From Nocardia colli (GTDB lineage Bacteria > Actinomycetota > Actinomycetes > Mycobacteriales > Mycobacteriaceae), in contig NZ_VXLC01000006.1 of assembly GCF_008704205.1 (NCBI RefSeq), forward strand, positions 248,001-312,000: a stretch of DNA of 64,000 nt, written 5' to 3'. Made by a program: the position numbers and the translations under genes. Under the pieces are notes generated by a model that saw only the letters and a program-made list of their open reading frames with translations, was not told the origin of the DNA and did not search any database. Position 1 is the first letter of the stretch. Every line of letters begins with the position of its first letter. This document shows, piece by piece, positions 36,587 through 44,745 of this stretch.

Positions 36587-37230
36587 AGCCAAATGGGGTC
36601 GCCGTAGACGCTGACGGAGTTGTCGGCGGTCGGCGTGGAGATGCGCGCGGTGACAAACGAACGCAAGGTCACCGGGCCCATGCAGGCGTCGATCTTGACT
36701 TCGACCTGGTCGGCGGTGATGGACGCACGCGCTCCGGCGAGCGGCTTGGTGCCGAACTCGACAGTCGTGATGCCACCGGGCTTGACCGTGGTCGAGATGT
36801 TCGGACTCACCGATGCATTGGCGCCGAGGGTGACCGCGGGGAACTGGGAGACGGTGACGCTGGCGTTCGGTCCCACCGAGAACCCCAGGCCAAGAGTGAG
36901 CCCAGTGGACACATCGACCTGACAGCCGATCTGATAGCCGAGCGTCACCGCGCCTGAGGTGATCGGCTGGGTGCCGGTCCCGGTTACCTCGGCGACCGCT
37001 TTGAGTGCGACGAAGCCTTCGCGGGTGAACATGGTCGCGGCCAGGTTCGGGTAGCGGTCGAGGGTCTCGCTGGTTTTGGTGACCGAGAGGTGCCAACTGT
37101 CGTCGGTATCCGCGACGCGGTTTTTGTCCGGGACGGAGTCCGCCCAGCTCGTACCCGAGCTCAGGGCCAACAGGCCCGTGACGACCGATGCGCTGAGCAC
37201 GGTGGTGAGCGCGGTGCGTGTGGTGACCAT
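36583..37230 (-). CDS. MspA family porin
   Basis: 215-residue outer-membrane porin subunit. The signal peptide (TTRTALTTVLSASVVTGLLALSSGTSWA) is followed by the MspA beta-sandwich/barrel: GYQIGCQVDVSTGLTLG, GPNASVTVSQFPAVTLG, GGITTVEFGTKPLAG, and the closing DACMGPVTLRSFVTARI...SVSVYGDPIW block. Two cysteines (GCQ and ACM) are placed as in Nocardia/Rhodococcus homologues. It forms water-filled channels in the mycomembrane for small hydrophilic solutes. ATG 37230 gives a standard signal peptide; the frame's 26 extra upstream codons are discarded. It is the first gene of a minus-strand operon and divergent from the membrane HTH protein. Confidence 0.92.
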   Translation of the reverse strand: MVTTRTALTTVLSASVVTGLLALSSGTSWADSVPDKNRVADTDDSWHLSVTKTSETLDRYPNLAATMFTREGFVALKAVAEVTGTGTQPITSGAVTLGYQIGCQVDVSTGLTLGLGFSVGPNASVTVSQFPAVTLGANASVSPNISTTVKPGGITTVEFGTKPLAGARASITADQVEVKIDACMGPVTLRSFVTARISTPTADNSVSVYGDPIWL

Positions 37231-37332
37231 GGCTGTATCGGCCTTCCCGTCGTGGGGTCTAGTGGTCCGAGCGGCTTCCCGCATCGACTCGGCAACTACA
37301 GCTGGCACTCGTCTGTCAACGGAACCCGGCCG

Positions 37333-37388
37333 CCTGTCACACCGAGCTGGAAACCCCTGTCACACCTGGGTTGCCACAGGTCACAACC
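37333..37388. promoter_or_regulatory. Three tandem TGTCACA-type boxes in the MspA/HTH divergent promoter region
   Basis: CCTGTCACACC at 37333-37343 and again at 37356-37366, then AGGTCACAACC at 37378-37388, spaced 22-23 bases (two helical turns). An inverted GTGACA lies near 37429. This looks like an operator array for a DNA-binding protein, perhaps the adjacent HTH membrane protein. Confidence 0.5.
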
Positions 37389-37458
37389 TGATCAATGACA
37401 ACGCCACGACCGCGTGATCCGCACCACTGTGACAGCGTGACCCCTAGAATTCGACCCT

Positions 37459-38730
37459 GTGAACCATCCCGATCAGGGGCGCGAAGCGTTAGCACGGCAA
37501 TTGAGGCAACTACGCAGCGAACATCCCGAGCTCAGCTTGCGGACGATCGGGCACCGCGCCCAGGTCAGTCACACCACCGTCTCGCGCGCCCTCTCGACCG
37601 AGGACAAACTCCCCTCGTGGCCCTCGATCGCCGCGATCACCCGGGTCCTCGGCGGCGCGGGCGTCGAGGTGCAGCCGCTGTGGTTGTGGGCCTCGACCGG
37701 CACACCGCCGGCGCCAGTCGCCGACGAATCCGCGCCGCAGACCGAACCGACCGACACCCGCCACCCCTGGTTCGTCCCGGTATGTTCGGTCGCGACCATC
37801 GGGTTGATCGTCCTGGCCATCGCGCACAACGCGATACCGGCGCAATCGACTGCGGACCGCTGGCTCGGCGACCTCGCCCAAACCGTGTTCGCCACCGCCG
37901 CGACCATCGCGTTCGGCGTCCGCACGCTGCGCACCGCAGGCACCGAACGGCGGTGGTACCTGTTGGCCTGTCTTGCCAGTGCCTGCTGGTCGGTGGCGAT
38001 GGTGTCCTGGATCGCCGTGCACGAGATCGGCGGCGACCACCACCGCGGGACATTGGTCGTCGAGTACGGTTTCCACGGCTACTCGCTACTGATGATCACC
38101 GCGCTGTGGCTGCGTCTGCGCACCACCCACTCCGCCCGGGCGCCGCGGCTGAATACCGGCCGCACCGTCGCGCTCATCACGGTGGTCGCGCTGTCGGTCC
38201 CGTCCGCGATCTGGATCCTCACCGCGCTGCTCGACAACGACCCCAGCAGCCCCGACGACGCCCAGATCTGGTTGATCTACCTCTACCCGCTCGCCGACGG
38301 CGCCCTGTTCACGATGGCCCTGCTCACGGCGTTGAGCGGCGCTCGAATCACGCAGTCACGCCTGCTCGCGAGCGCGTTCGGCGCGCACGCGGTCGCGAGC
38401 ATTCTCGCCACCGTGTACACCGTCGCCGACGGCTCCACCGACCTGCTCGCCAGCTCGGAATTCGGATTCACCACCTTCACCGTGCTCCTGGCTCTTGCCG
38501 CCATCGCACCCACCGATAACCGCACCCGTCCCCCGCATCACCTCGGCATAGTCGTCCACGTCATGCAAGTAGCAGGTCTGCTCGCCATCGCCGTGTACAC
38601 CCTCACCCTCGCGACCGGAACCCTTCCCCCGGCCGTCACTCCCTACTCCGCCGCGACCCTGCTGCTCCTGCTCCTCGTCGCCTTGATCACCAGCCTCTAC
38701 CACCCGACCTCCACCCGATCCGACCGATAG
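37459..38730 (+). CDS. Membrane-bound helix-turn-helix protein (XRE-like HTH plus about 10 TM helices)
   Basis: 423 residues from GTG 37459. The cytosolic N-terminus carries an XRE-like HTH at about 24-60 (LSLRTIGHRAQVSHTTVSRAL), then a Pro-rich linker (80-102). About ten transmembrane helices follow from residue 104 to 412, such as WFVPVCSVATIGLIVLAIAH, WYLLACLASACWSVAMVSWI and AATLLLLLLVALITSLYH. No periplasmic sensor domain is visible, so the membrane part itself may sense a lipid, voltage or small molecule. It is transcribed away from the MspA porin operon across tandem TGTCAC boxes, so porin control is a reasonable inference. The membrane part resembles no family I can name. Confidence 0.75.
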   Translation: MNHPDQGREALARQLRQLRSEHPELSLRTIGHRAQVSHTTVSRALSTEDKLPSWPSIAAITRVLGGAGVEVQPLWLWASTGTPPAPVADESAPQTEPTDTRHPWFVPVCSVATIGLIVLAIAHNAIPAQSTADRWLGDLAQTVFATAATIAFGVRTLRTAGTERRWYLLACLASACWSVAMVSWIAVHEIGGDHHRGTLVVEYGFHGYSLLMITALWLRLRTTHSARAPRLNTGRTVALITVVALSVPSAIWILTALLDNDPSSPDDAQIWLIYLYPLADGALFTMALLTALSGARITQSRLLASAFGAHAVASILATVYTVADGSTDLLASSEFGFTTFTVLLALAAIAPTDNRTRPPHHLGIVVHVMQVAGLLAIAVYTLTLATGTLPPAVTPYSAATLLLLLLVALITSLYHPTSTRSDR

Positions 38731-38824
38731 GTGCCACCACAAGGCGTGCGGGGCGGTCTGTGACCTCTGCTCACGGATTGGTCCCATCCAGAAGGAGCGT
38801 CGCGACGAAGACAGGAGAGGTTGC

Positions 38825-39007
38825 ATGTCCAACAATGACACGGTGCGGGCGGCCAAGCATGCACGTGACACCGCCATCAGGGCTGATCAGAAACCCCGGG
38901 ATGCCGGGCTCGCCAACACTGCCGCGGATGCCGAAAACGCTGCTGTCGAAGCCAGCCGAAAGGCCTTCAATGGCCCCGACTTCCCGAAAATCGAGAAGGT
39001 CAAGTAA
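38825..39007 (+). CDS. Small hypothetical protein (60 residues)
   Basis: 60 residues, charged and helical (RAAKHARDTAIRADQKPRDA, AENAAVEASRKAFN), no membrane segment. ATG 38825 has a strong AGGAGAGG ribosome site. Its stop codon is followed after 45 bases, in the same reading frame, by the first GTG of the MFS gene, so the two probably share a transcript. No family recognised. Confidence 0.6.
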   Translation: MSNNDTVRAAKHARDTAIRADQKPRDAGLANTAADAENAAVEASRKAFNGPDFPKIEKVK

Positions 39008-39052
39008 CTGCCGGCATCGAGGGCACGCGCGCGCGATTGGCTCGCGCTGTCC

Positions 39053-40531
39053 GTGCTCACGCTCGCGGCGCTGGTGGTGGCCGTGGACACGACCGTTCTG
39101 GCCGTGGCCGTCCCCTCGCTGACCGCGACATTGCATCCCGACAGCACGACGCTGCTGTGGATCAACGACATCTACGGGTTCGTGATCGCGGCGACGATGA
39201 TCGCGATGGGGAGCGCGGGCGACCGGATCGGTCATCGCACCCTCTTGATCAGTGGTGCCGCGTGTTTCGCCGTTGCCTCGGCGTTCGCCGCCGCGGCGAC
39301 CACGACCGCCACCCTGATCCTGGCGCGCGCTGTGCTCGGTTCGGCGGCGGCGATGCTGACGCCCGCGACCCTCGCCTTGATTCCCGCCCTCTTCGGCAAC
39401 AAAGCCCAGCGGAGTCTCGCCCTCAGCGTGTGGATGGGCGGTTTCGTCGCCGGTTACGCGATCGGTCCGGTGGTCGGCGGTGTGCTGCTGCAGCGGTTCT
39501 GGTGGGGCTCGGTGTTCGTGCCCGGCGCCGTGGCGATGGTCCTGGTCGTTGCCGCGGCACGGTTGTTGCCGCAGACCACCCGTGCTCGGGCGACCCGCCC
39601 GGACCTGATCAGCACTTGCTTGTCGCTCGCGGCGGTCTTGCTGCTGGTCTTCGGGTTCAAGCAGGTCACCGTCGGCGGTGAGGCCACCGTCATCGCCGGT
39701 GCGATTCTCGCCGGCGCGATCCTGGCGACCGTGTTCGTCCGGCGTCAGCGCACGCTCGACGATCCGCTGATCGATCCGATCATGCTGCGAAGTCCGGCGG
39801 TCCGCACGTCGCTATCGGTCATGGCGCTCAACCTTGCCATCGGACCGATATTCGGATTCCTGCTGGCCCAGTACTTGCAATCGGTCCTGGGGATGTCGCC
39901 GCTGCGCGCCGGATTGTGGATGCTGCCGTCGATCGCGGGAATGGCCGGCGGACTCGCGCTGACCTCGGCACTATCGCGGCGCAGAGCGCGCTCGGTTCCA
40001 CTGCCGGCGGCGTACGCCGCGGCCACGGCAGCTCTCGCCCTGCTCACGGTCGTCGGCAGGCAGGCAACATTGCCGCTGTTGGCGAGCTCGGAATTCCTGT
40101 ACTTCTTCGCCACCACGCCCGTGACACTGCGCGCCATCGAAACCGTCCTCACCGCGGCATCGACCGAGCGATCCGGCGCCGCGTCGGCACTGTCGGAAAC
40201 CGCCCAGGAACTCGGTGGCGCGCTCGGCTTGACTGTCTTCGGCAGTATCGCTGCCGCCGTCTACCGCAGGCAGCTACCACTGTCCGACATTCCCGCCGCA
40301 GCCGCGGAACGCGCTCGCAGCAGCGTCGGAAGTGCGACCGCGCTCGCCGATCAGCTGCCCGCACCCGCCGGAGAAGCACTGGCCGTGCACGTGCGCGACG
40401 CCTTCACCACCGCGATCCACACCACCGCGGCCGTTGCCGCAGCCGCTCTGGCGATCGCCGCGATCGTTTCCCGATCCGGGGAAGCCCGGGACGTCGCGCG
40501 GACCGTGGCCAAGGACAGGAATGCCGACTGA
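39053..40531 (+). CDS. MFS drug exporter, DHA2-type
   Basis: 492 residues, 14 transmembrane helices, DHA2 drug:H+ antiporter type. Motif A-like GSAGDRIGHRTLLI follows helix 2; the antiporter motif LGSAAAMLTPATLALIPALF and GPVVGGVLL (motif C) are clear, and a late ASTERSGAASALSETAQELGGALG is typical of this group. It should export a hydrophobic or cationic compound. The start is odd: GTG 39053 begins almost inside helix 1. The natural N-terminus RARDWLAL lies upstream in frame but has no ATG/GTG/TTG before the stop codon of the 60-residue gene. A CTG start at 39008 is possible. Confidence 0.88.
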   Translation: MLTLAALVVAVDTTVLAVAVPSLTATLHPDSTTLLWINDIYGFVIAATMIAMGSAGDRIGHRTLLISGAACFAVASAFAAAATTTATLILARAVLGSAAAMLTPATLALIPALFGNKAQRSLALSVWMGGFVAGYAIGPVVGGVLLQRFWWGSVFVPGAVAMVLVVAAARLLPQTTRARATRPDLISTCLSLAAVLLLVFGFKQVTVGGEATVIAGAILAGAILATVFVRRQRTLDDPLIDPIMLRSPAVRTSLSVMALNLAIGPIFGFLLAQYLQSVLGMSPLRAGLWMLPSIAGMAGGLALTSALSRRRARSVPLPAAYAAATAALALLTVVGRQATLPLLASSEFLYFFATTPVTLRAIETVLTAASTERSGAASALSETAQELGGALGLTVFGSIAAAVYRRQLPLSDIPAAAAERARSSVGSATALADQLPAPAGEALAVHVRDAFTTAIHTTAAVAAAALAIAAIVSRSGEARDVARTVAKDRNAD

Positions 40532-40732
40532 TAGGCGTCCGCGTGCATCAGGCAAATCATGTTGGCTCTGATGTTTGTGCGGCATTCATCTGGGAATTCA
40601 CCGATCGACAACGATCTAGAGGTGCCATCACTACCGTGATCGGCACATTGGCAGCAACTTTGCCGATGCAGGAACCCCAGGCTTCGCCGATCTCGAAGAC
40701 ATCGTCCGACGGAACGAGTTCAGGGGACCTCG

Positions 40733-41896
40733 ATGCGGAGAGAAACGCGCACTCCCCGCCGCGACTGGCGGCGAACTGTCACCGCGCAGGGCTTGGACTT
40801 CGACACCCCCGCTGCGCAGAGCGCGCCGGCCAGGGCGTACTGGGACGAATCGACCCGGTATGTGTTCACCACGGACGAGATACGCGCCCTCGAATCCGCT
40901 GTGCGACTGCTGCATTCGATGTTCCTCGAAGCGGTCGACGGTGTTGTGCGCGATCAGCGCTATGCCGAGCTGGGAATACCGAAATGGCTGTGGCCGCACA
41001 TCACCCGATCGTGGCTGCGCCGAGATCCGCATCTCCTGGGTCGCTTCGATTTGGCATATGACGGCCACGGCCACGTCAAGCTACTCGAATACAATGCGGA
41101 CACCCCGACGACGCTGCTGGAAGCGTCTGTGCTGCAACGCCATTGGCTCGCCGACGTGCACCCGCGCCGCCGTCAGTGGAACTCGATTCACGAGCGGCTC
41201 CTGAAACGCTGGTGCGAAATCCGCGAACACCTGCCCCCTGGCGCTGTGCATTTCGCCTGGCCGGGCACCGAACCAACCGGCGAATTCCACGCGACCTGCC
41301 GATACCTACAGGACACCGCGGTAGCGGCAGGTCTCGACACCACCGACCTGACTTATGAAGACCTGACCTGGAATCGTTCGATCCACCGATTCGTCGACCC
41401 GGAAGGATCCCCGGTCACCTCGGTCACGAAGCTCCGCTCGTGGGTCCTCATCATCGATGAGCAGGACAGCGAAACCATCGTGGAATCCCTACCGCAGACC
41501 TGCTGGATCGAACCGCTGTGGAAGATGCTCTTGTCCTATAAATCGCTGCTGGCAATCCTGTGGGAGAACCATCCGGGCCACCCCAATCTGCTGCCCGCGT
41601 TCGTCGGTGATCCCGGCCCACTCACCGAGTACGTTCGGAAACCCGTAATCGGACAATGTGGTGAGAACATCAAGATCGTGGCCGACCGAGACCGCACCAG
41701 CACCGGCGGAGAATTCGGTTCCGGCGCCTACATCTACCAAGGGTTTTCGCCACTGCCGGACTTCGACGGATTCCGACCGGTCATCGGAGCTTGGGTCGTC
41801 GGCGACCACCCAGCCGGACTCGGCATCCGCGAGTCCACCGGACCGATCACTGACGACGACGCCTCGTTCATCCCCCACCACATCCTCGACCGCTGA
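40733..41896 (+). CDS. Glutathionylspermidine synthase-like ATP-grasp protein
   Basis: 387-residue ATP-grasp amide ligase of the GSP_synth family (YgiC/YjfC-like). The hallmark LLEYNADTPTTLLEASVLQ is at about residues 117-135, and the ATP-binding segments include YVRKPVIGQCGENIKIV, SGAYIYQGFSPLPDF and FRPVIGAWVVGDHPAGLGIRE. The family ligates an amine to a carboxylate using ATP; actinobacteria do not make glutathionylspermidine, so the true substrate is unknown. ATG 40733 follows AGGGGA. It stands alone between the MFS gene and an uncharacterised gene on the other strand. Confidence 0.85.
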   Translation: MRRETRTPRRDWRRTVTAQGLDFDTPAAQSAPARAYWDESTRYVFTTDEIRALESAVRLLHSMFLEAVDGVVRDQRYAELGIPKWLWPHITRSWLRRDPHLLGRFDLAYDGHGHVKLLEYNADTPTTLLEASVLQRHWLADVHPRRRQWNSIHERLLKRWCEIREHLPPGAVHFAWPGTEPTGEFHATCRYLQDTAVAAGLDTTDLTYEDLTWNRSIHRFVDPEGSPVTSVTKLRSWVLIIDEQDSETIVESLPQTCWIEPLWKMLLSYKSLLAILWENHPGHPNLLPAFVGDPGPLTEYVRKPVIGQCGENIKIVADRDRTSTGGEFGSGAYIYQGFSPLPDFDGFRPVIGAWVVGDHPAGLGIRESTGPITDDDASFIPHHILDR

Positions 41897-42014
41897 CACT
41901 GCAACCACGGCGGCAGGACCGAAGCCAGCAACCAACGACGCGCGCGGGGAGCATCTCGTCACTGCGCATCGCGCGATCGAACCACCGCGCGCCCGCTGAC
42001 GTCGGGACAGATTG

Positions 42015-42461
42015 TCAGACCGGTTCGAGCAGCGCCGTAAGTTTGGCGGTACGGTCGGCAGCATCGAATTCGAAGTGCAGGTAATGCCCGTTCACGGCGT
42101 ACCGGTCGAAGTTCGACCCGACGCGCTCCGGTTCCCCCAGCAGGGCGGTTACTTCGGTACGTGTTGCCGTAGGCGAGAGGCCCTCCAGCAGGTCATGCGG
42201 GCGTGGATACAGCCCGTAGGCCTCGTCGTCGTGGTCCGGCTGGGTGCGCACCATCGCGGACACGAGCACCTCGTCTTCGAACAGCAGGTCCGTCCCGGAC
42301 TCGTGGAATACGTAATACGTCGACCGCTCCTCACCCCAGTCGAATTCCTCGATCGTCATCTTGGGCCCGACCAGCACGATCGCGGCGAGAATGCGGTCGT
42401 CGCCTTGCCGAAGCCCGAGAACCTCTAGCATCACCGCAATCTCGCCCCGAACGACAGCCAT
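42015..42461 (-). CDS. Uncharacterised cytosolic protein
   Basis: 148 residues, acidic, alpha/beta, no membrane segments. It has a strand-rich core (ILAAIVLVGPKMTIEEFDW, STYYVFHESGTDLLFEDEVL) and ends LLGEPERVGSNFDRYAVNGHYLHFEFD, which looks like a small sensor or immunity-type fold; I cannot name the family. ATG 42461 has AGGGGA just upstream; the frame's longer version from 42746 is out-of-character upstream sequence. It is convergent with the GSP_synth-like gene. Confidence 0.65.
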   Translation of the reverse strand: MAVVRGEIAVMLEVLGLRQGDDRILAAIVLVGPKMTIEEFDWGEERSTYYVFHESGTDLLFEDEVLVSAMVRTQPDHDDEAYGLYPRPHDLLEGLSPTATRTEVTALLGEPERVGSNFDRYAVNGHYLHFEFDAADRTAKLTALLEPV

Positions 42462-42590
42462 ATCCCCTACTCCGACTCGGCTCGCGCCGCCGACAAACAG
42501 TTCCGGCGGCCGATCGGACCGCCCGCCTGCTACCGAATGCCCCACGCTATCCGATAACCCTCGCTCGTCAGCATGCGCTGAGCCGCAACC

Positions 42591-42719
42591 ATGCCGGACA
42601 GCGAGAGCGGCGTGGAACGCCAGGTGCGCGACTACTTCGCCGCGAAGCCGCGTTCGCTCGAGATCTTCACGCTGCTGCGCGGGCTGATCCGGGCCGCATA
42701 CCGCTCCGGCAGCGCCTGA
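42591..42719 (+). pseudogene. 42-codon fragment, probable remnant of a larger gene
   Basis: ATG 42591 to TGA 42719 codes PDSESGVERQVRDYFAAKPR then a helical end. Codon choice is normal for the genome, but there is no ribosome site and an in-frame stop lies nine bases before ATG. It looks like the leftover of a degraded gene in a 358-base gap, but a real microprotein cannot be excluded. Confidence 0.35.
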
Positions 42720-42819
42720 CCTCGGTCGGATCCCCAGAACAGACATCGGCTACTCGAGATCGGTGTCATGCCCTAACCTGACTGACACTCGACGTCGTTA
42801 CCAATCGGAAGGAAGTCGG

Positions 42820-44154
42820 ATGAAGAGGTCGCGGTTGGCGATTGGCCCGGCGGCGGTTGCCGTTGCGCTGACCGCGATGACTGTCGTCGGTGTTCCGGCG
42901 AACGCGGCTGACGGTGATGGCGTTGGCGCGGAACAGATTTCCGCGGCCGAGTGCATCGATCGGTCGGTTCCGCTCGGTCCTGAAGAAGCGCGGTCGGTCA
43001 GGCCGGAGTCGGTGGGGTTTATCGAGGGTGGTGGTTTCACCGGTCTCGTGCAGTCGTTCCTCGATGATCTGTGTTCGATCCCGGATTACGGGTCGGCGCT
43101 GACGCTGGCTACCGCCGATGGGCGACAGCTGTGGCGCTACGCGGTGGACCGCGCTCGAGGCAGGAAGCCGAGTGGCTCGCTGGCCGCGAGTGACGATCGG
43201 CCGCTGTATTGGGCTCGGCTGGCCGAGGTGGCCGCGGTGCGGCAGTGGCGGCCGTCGTTCGAGTTGTCGCCTCAGCAGCGCACCGAGCTCGTCGCGGCGA
43301 TCGATCGAACCGGTCGCGGTCAGGATTCCATCGCCTACTCGACGCCCCGCTCGACCACCCGACACGTCTTGATCACCGGCTTCGACCCCTACAAGCTGGA
43401 TGCCGAGATCAGGAATGGAAATTCTTCCGGCGCAACGGCCTTGGCGCTGGATGGCAAGGTCCTCGAAACCGACCGGGGCCGAGTCGAATTCGCCGCCGCG
43501 ATGTTCCCGGTCCGCTGGCGCGACTTCGGCGACGGTGTCGTCGAACAGACCCTGCGGCCGTTCCTGACCGACGGCGCGGATCAGGTGGATCTGTTCGCCA
43601 CGCTCAGCGTCGGCAGCCCGGGCGAATTCGACCTCGAGCAGAACAACGGGGCCTGGCGCGGCGGAAAGGCCGACAACGAATCCGTCTGCTACCTGGGCAG
43701 CGTGCCCAATACCGCCGCCGCGGGTGCGCAACCGCAGTGGACTCGATCGACCTTGCCGTTACCGGAAATGGCAGCCGTTCCCGGCCCGTTCGCGGTCAAG
43801 GTGCGCACCTCGGTCGATACCGCCCTGCTGCCCTTCTTTCCGGCACTGCCGGTCATTACCGATTGCCGCGTCCCAGCCATACCCGGCGTCCCCATGCCCG
43901 ACGGCCCGCCGCCGGACTCGACCGCGTGGGCCGGCGGCGGCGGAAGTTACCTCTCCAACGAAAGCGCCTATCGGGCAACGCTATTGCGCGATGTCGCGGG
44001 CGCCGGGCTGCCCGGCGGCCACATTCACACCCCGGTGCTCGAGGGTCTGCCCGAGACCGGATTGACCAGCCCGGAGTTCGAGGGCAACCGCGACGCGATC
44101 ATCACCCAGCTCACCGGGCTGCTCCTGACCGCCGCGGACGCGACCCGGACCTGA
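42820..44154 (+). CDS. Secreted pyroglutamyl peptidase I-like protein (C15 fold, catalytic Cys replaced by Ser)
   Basis: 444 residues. The signal peptide (VAVALTAMTVVGVPANAA) is cleaved near residue 30. Residues about 180-440 form a peptidase C15 fold: HVLITGFDPYKLD, NGNSSGATALALDGK, then SVGSPGEFDLEQNN with the catalytic Glu E273, and GGHIHTPVLEG with His. In C15 enzymes the nucleophile is the Cys before Asn in a YxCN motif; here the segment is SYLSN, giving S379. The Glu and His are kept, so it is either a Ser-variant enzyme or a binding protein. ATG 42820 has GGAAGGAAG upstream. The N-terminal 150 residues are family-specific and unassigned. Confidence 0.85.
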   Translation: MKRSRLAIGPAAVAVALTAMTVVGVPANAADGDGVGAEQISAAECIDRSVPLGPEEARSVRPESVGFIEGGGFTGLVQSFLDDLCSIPDYGSALTLATADGRQLWRYAVDRARGRKPSGSLAASDDRPLYWARLAEVAAVRQWRPSFELSPQQRTELVAAIDRTGRGQDSIAYSTPRSTTRHVLITGFDPYKLDAEIRNGNSSGATALALDGKVLETDRGRVEFAAAMFPVRWRDFGDGVVEQTLRPFLTDGADQVDLFATLSVGSPGEFDLEQNNGAWRGGKADNESVCYLGSVPNTAAAGAQPQWTRSTLPLPEMAAVPGPFAVKVRTSVDTALLPFFPALPVITDCRVPAIPGVPMPDGPPPDSTAWAGGGGSYLSNESAYRATLLRDVAGAGLPGGHIHTPVLEGLPETGLTSPEFEGNRDAIITQLTGLLLTAADATRT

Positions 44155-44163
44155 ACCCACCGA

Positions 44164-44433
44164 TCAGCACTTCTTCGACATGATCAAGTGGATCTCGGCG
44201 GCCTTGTTCGCGGCCTGAATCGCTTGGAGGGCACGGGCTTGCGCGGCCGGGCTGTCCCCGTATCCGGCGCTGTTGGCGATGCTGTCGTATTTCTCCGCCA
44301 GCAGCGCGAGTTGCGGGCAACTCAACGTCGAGTAGTCGGTCGGTTTGGCATTGCTCACCCCGCTGCCCATCGCGATTCCCAGTGCGAGAACCACTGCGGA
44401 GACCACCGTGACCTTGATACCGAATTCAGACAT
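44164..44433 (-). CDS. Small secreted protein with two cysteines
   Basis: 89 residues: a signal peptide (VTVVSAVVLALGIAMGSGVSNA, cleavage after about residue 29) and a mature helical part of about 60 residues with two cysteines (LSCPQLALL and the final KKC) that could form one disulfide. ATG 44433 has AAAGGTAAAGGGAA upstream. It is convergent with the peptidase-like gene, 9 bases away. No family recognised. Confidence 0.7.
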   Translation of the reverse strand: MSEFGIKVTVVSAVVLALGIAMGSGVSNAKPTDYSTLSCPQLALLAEKYDSIANSAGYGDSPAAQARALQAIQAANKAAEIHLIMSKKC

Positions 44434-44745
44434 TTCCCTTTACCTTTCGACTGTTCATCGAAGGTATCGCCGCCGGTATCCACCGATGTATCCGTCGGAC
44501 GGCCGACACCGTCCCGGTTAACGCTTCGAGCCGGCATGACGATGCGGAATCCGCAGCCCATGGGCGATCGAGCCATGTGCGGTCGGCCTGCGGGCGAGCT
44601 ACTGTAGGGGCGCGTGCGGCGTCACCGGCACGCTCTCATGGTAATGCATTGTGCGCCTTGATAATACGGATTCTTACTGTCGGCGTACCGGCATCGGCAG
44701 GCTGCGGTTTTCCACGCGCCGAGGGACAGAAGGGGACGACGAGAT
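44434..44745. other. Intergenic region
   Basis: About 310 bases between divergent genes with no convincing gene; it should hold the promoters of the small secreted protein and of the SDR. No striking repeat or hairpin noticed. Confidence 0.5.

Noticed and set aside
35829..36607. Plus-strand frames opposite the proline-rich gene
   Set aside because: Gly/Arg-rich complements of a proline-rich coding region; no start signals.
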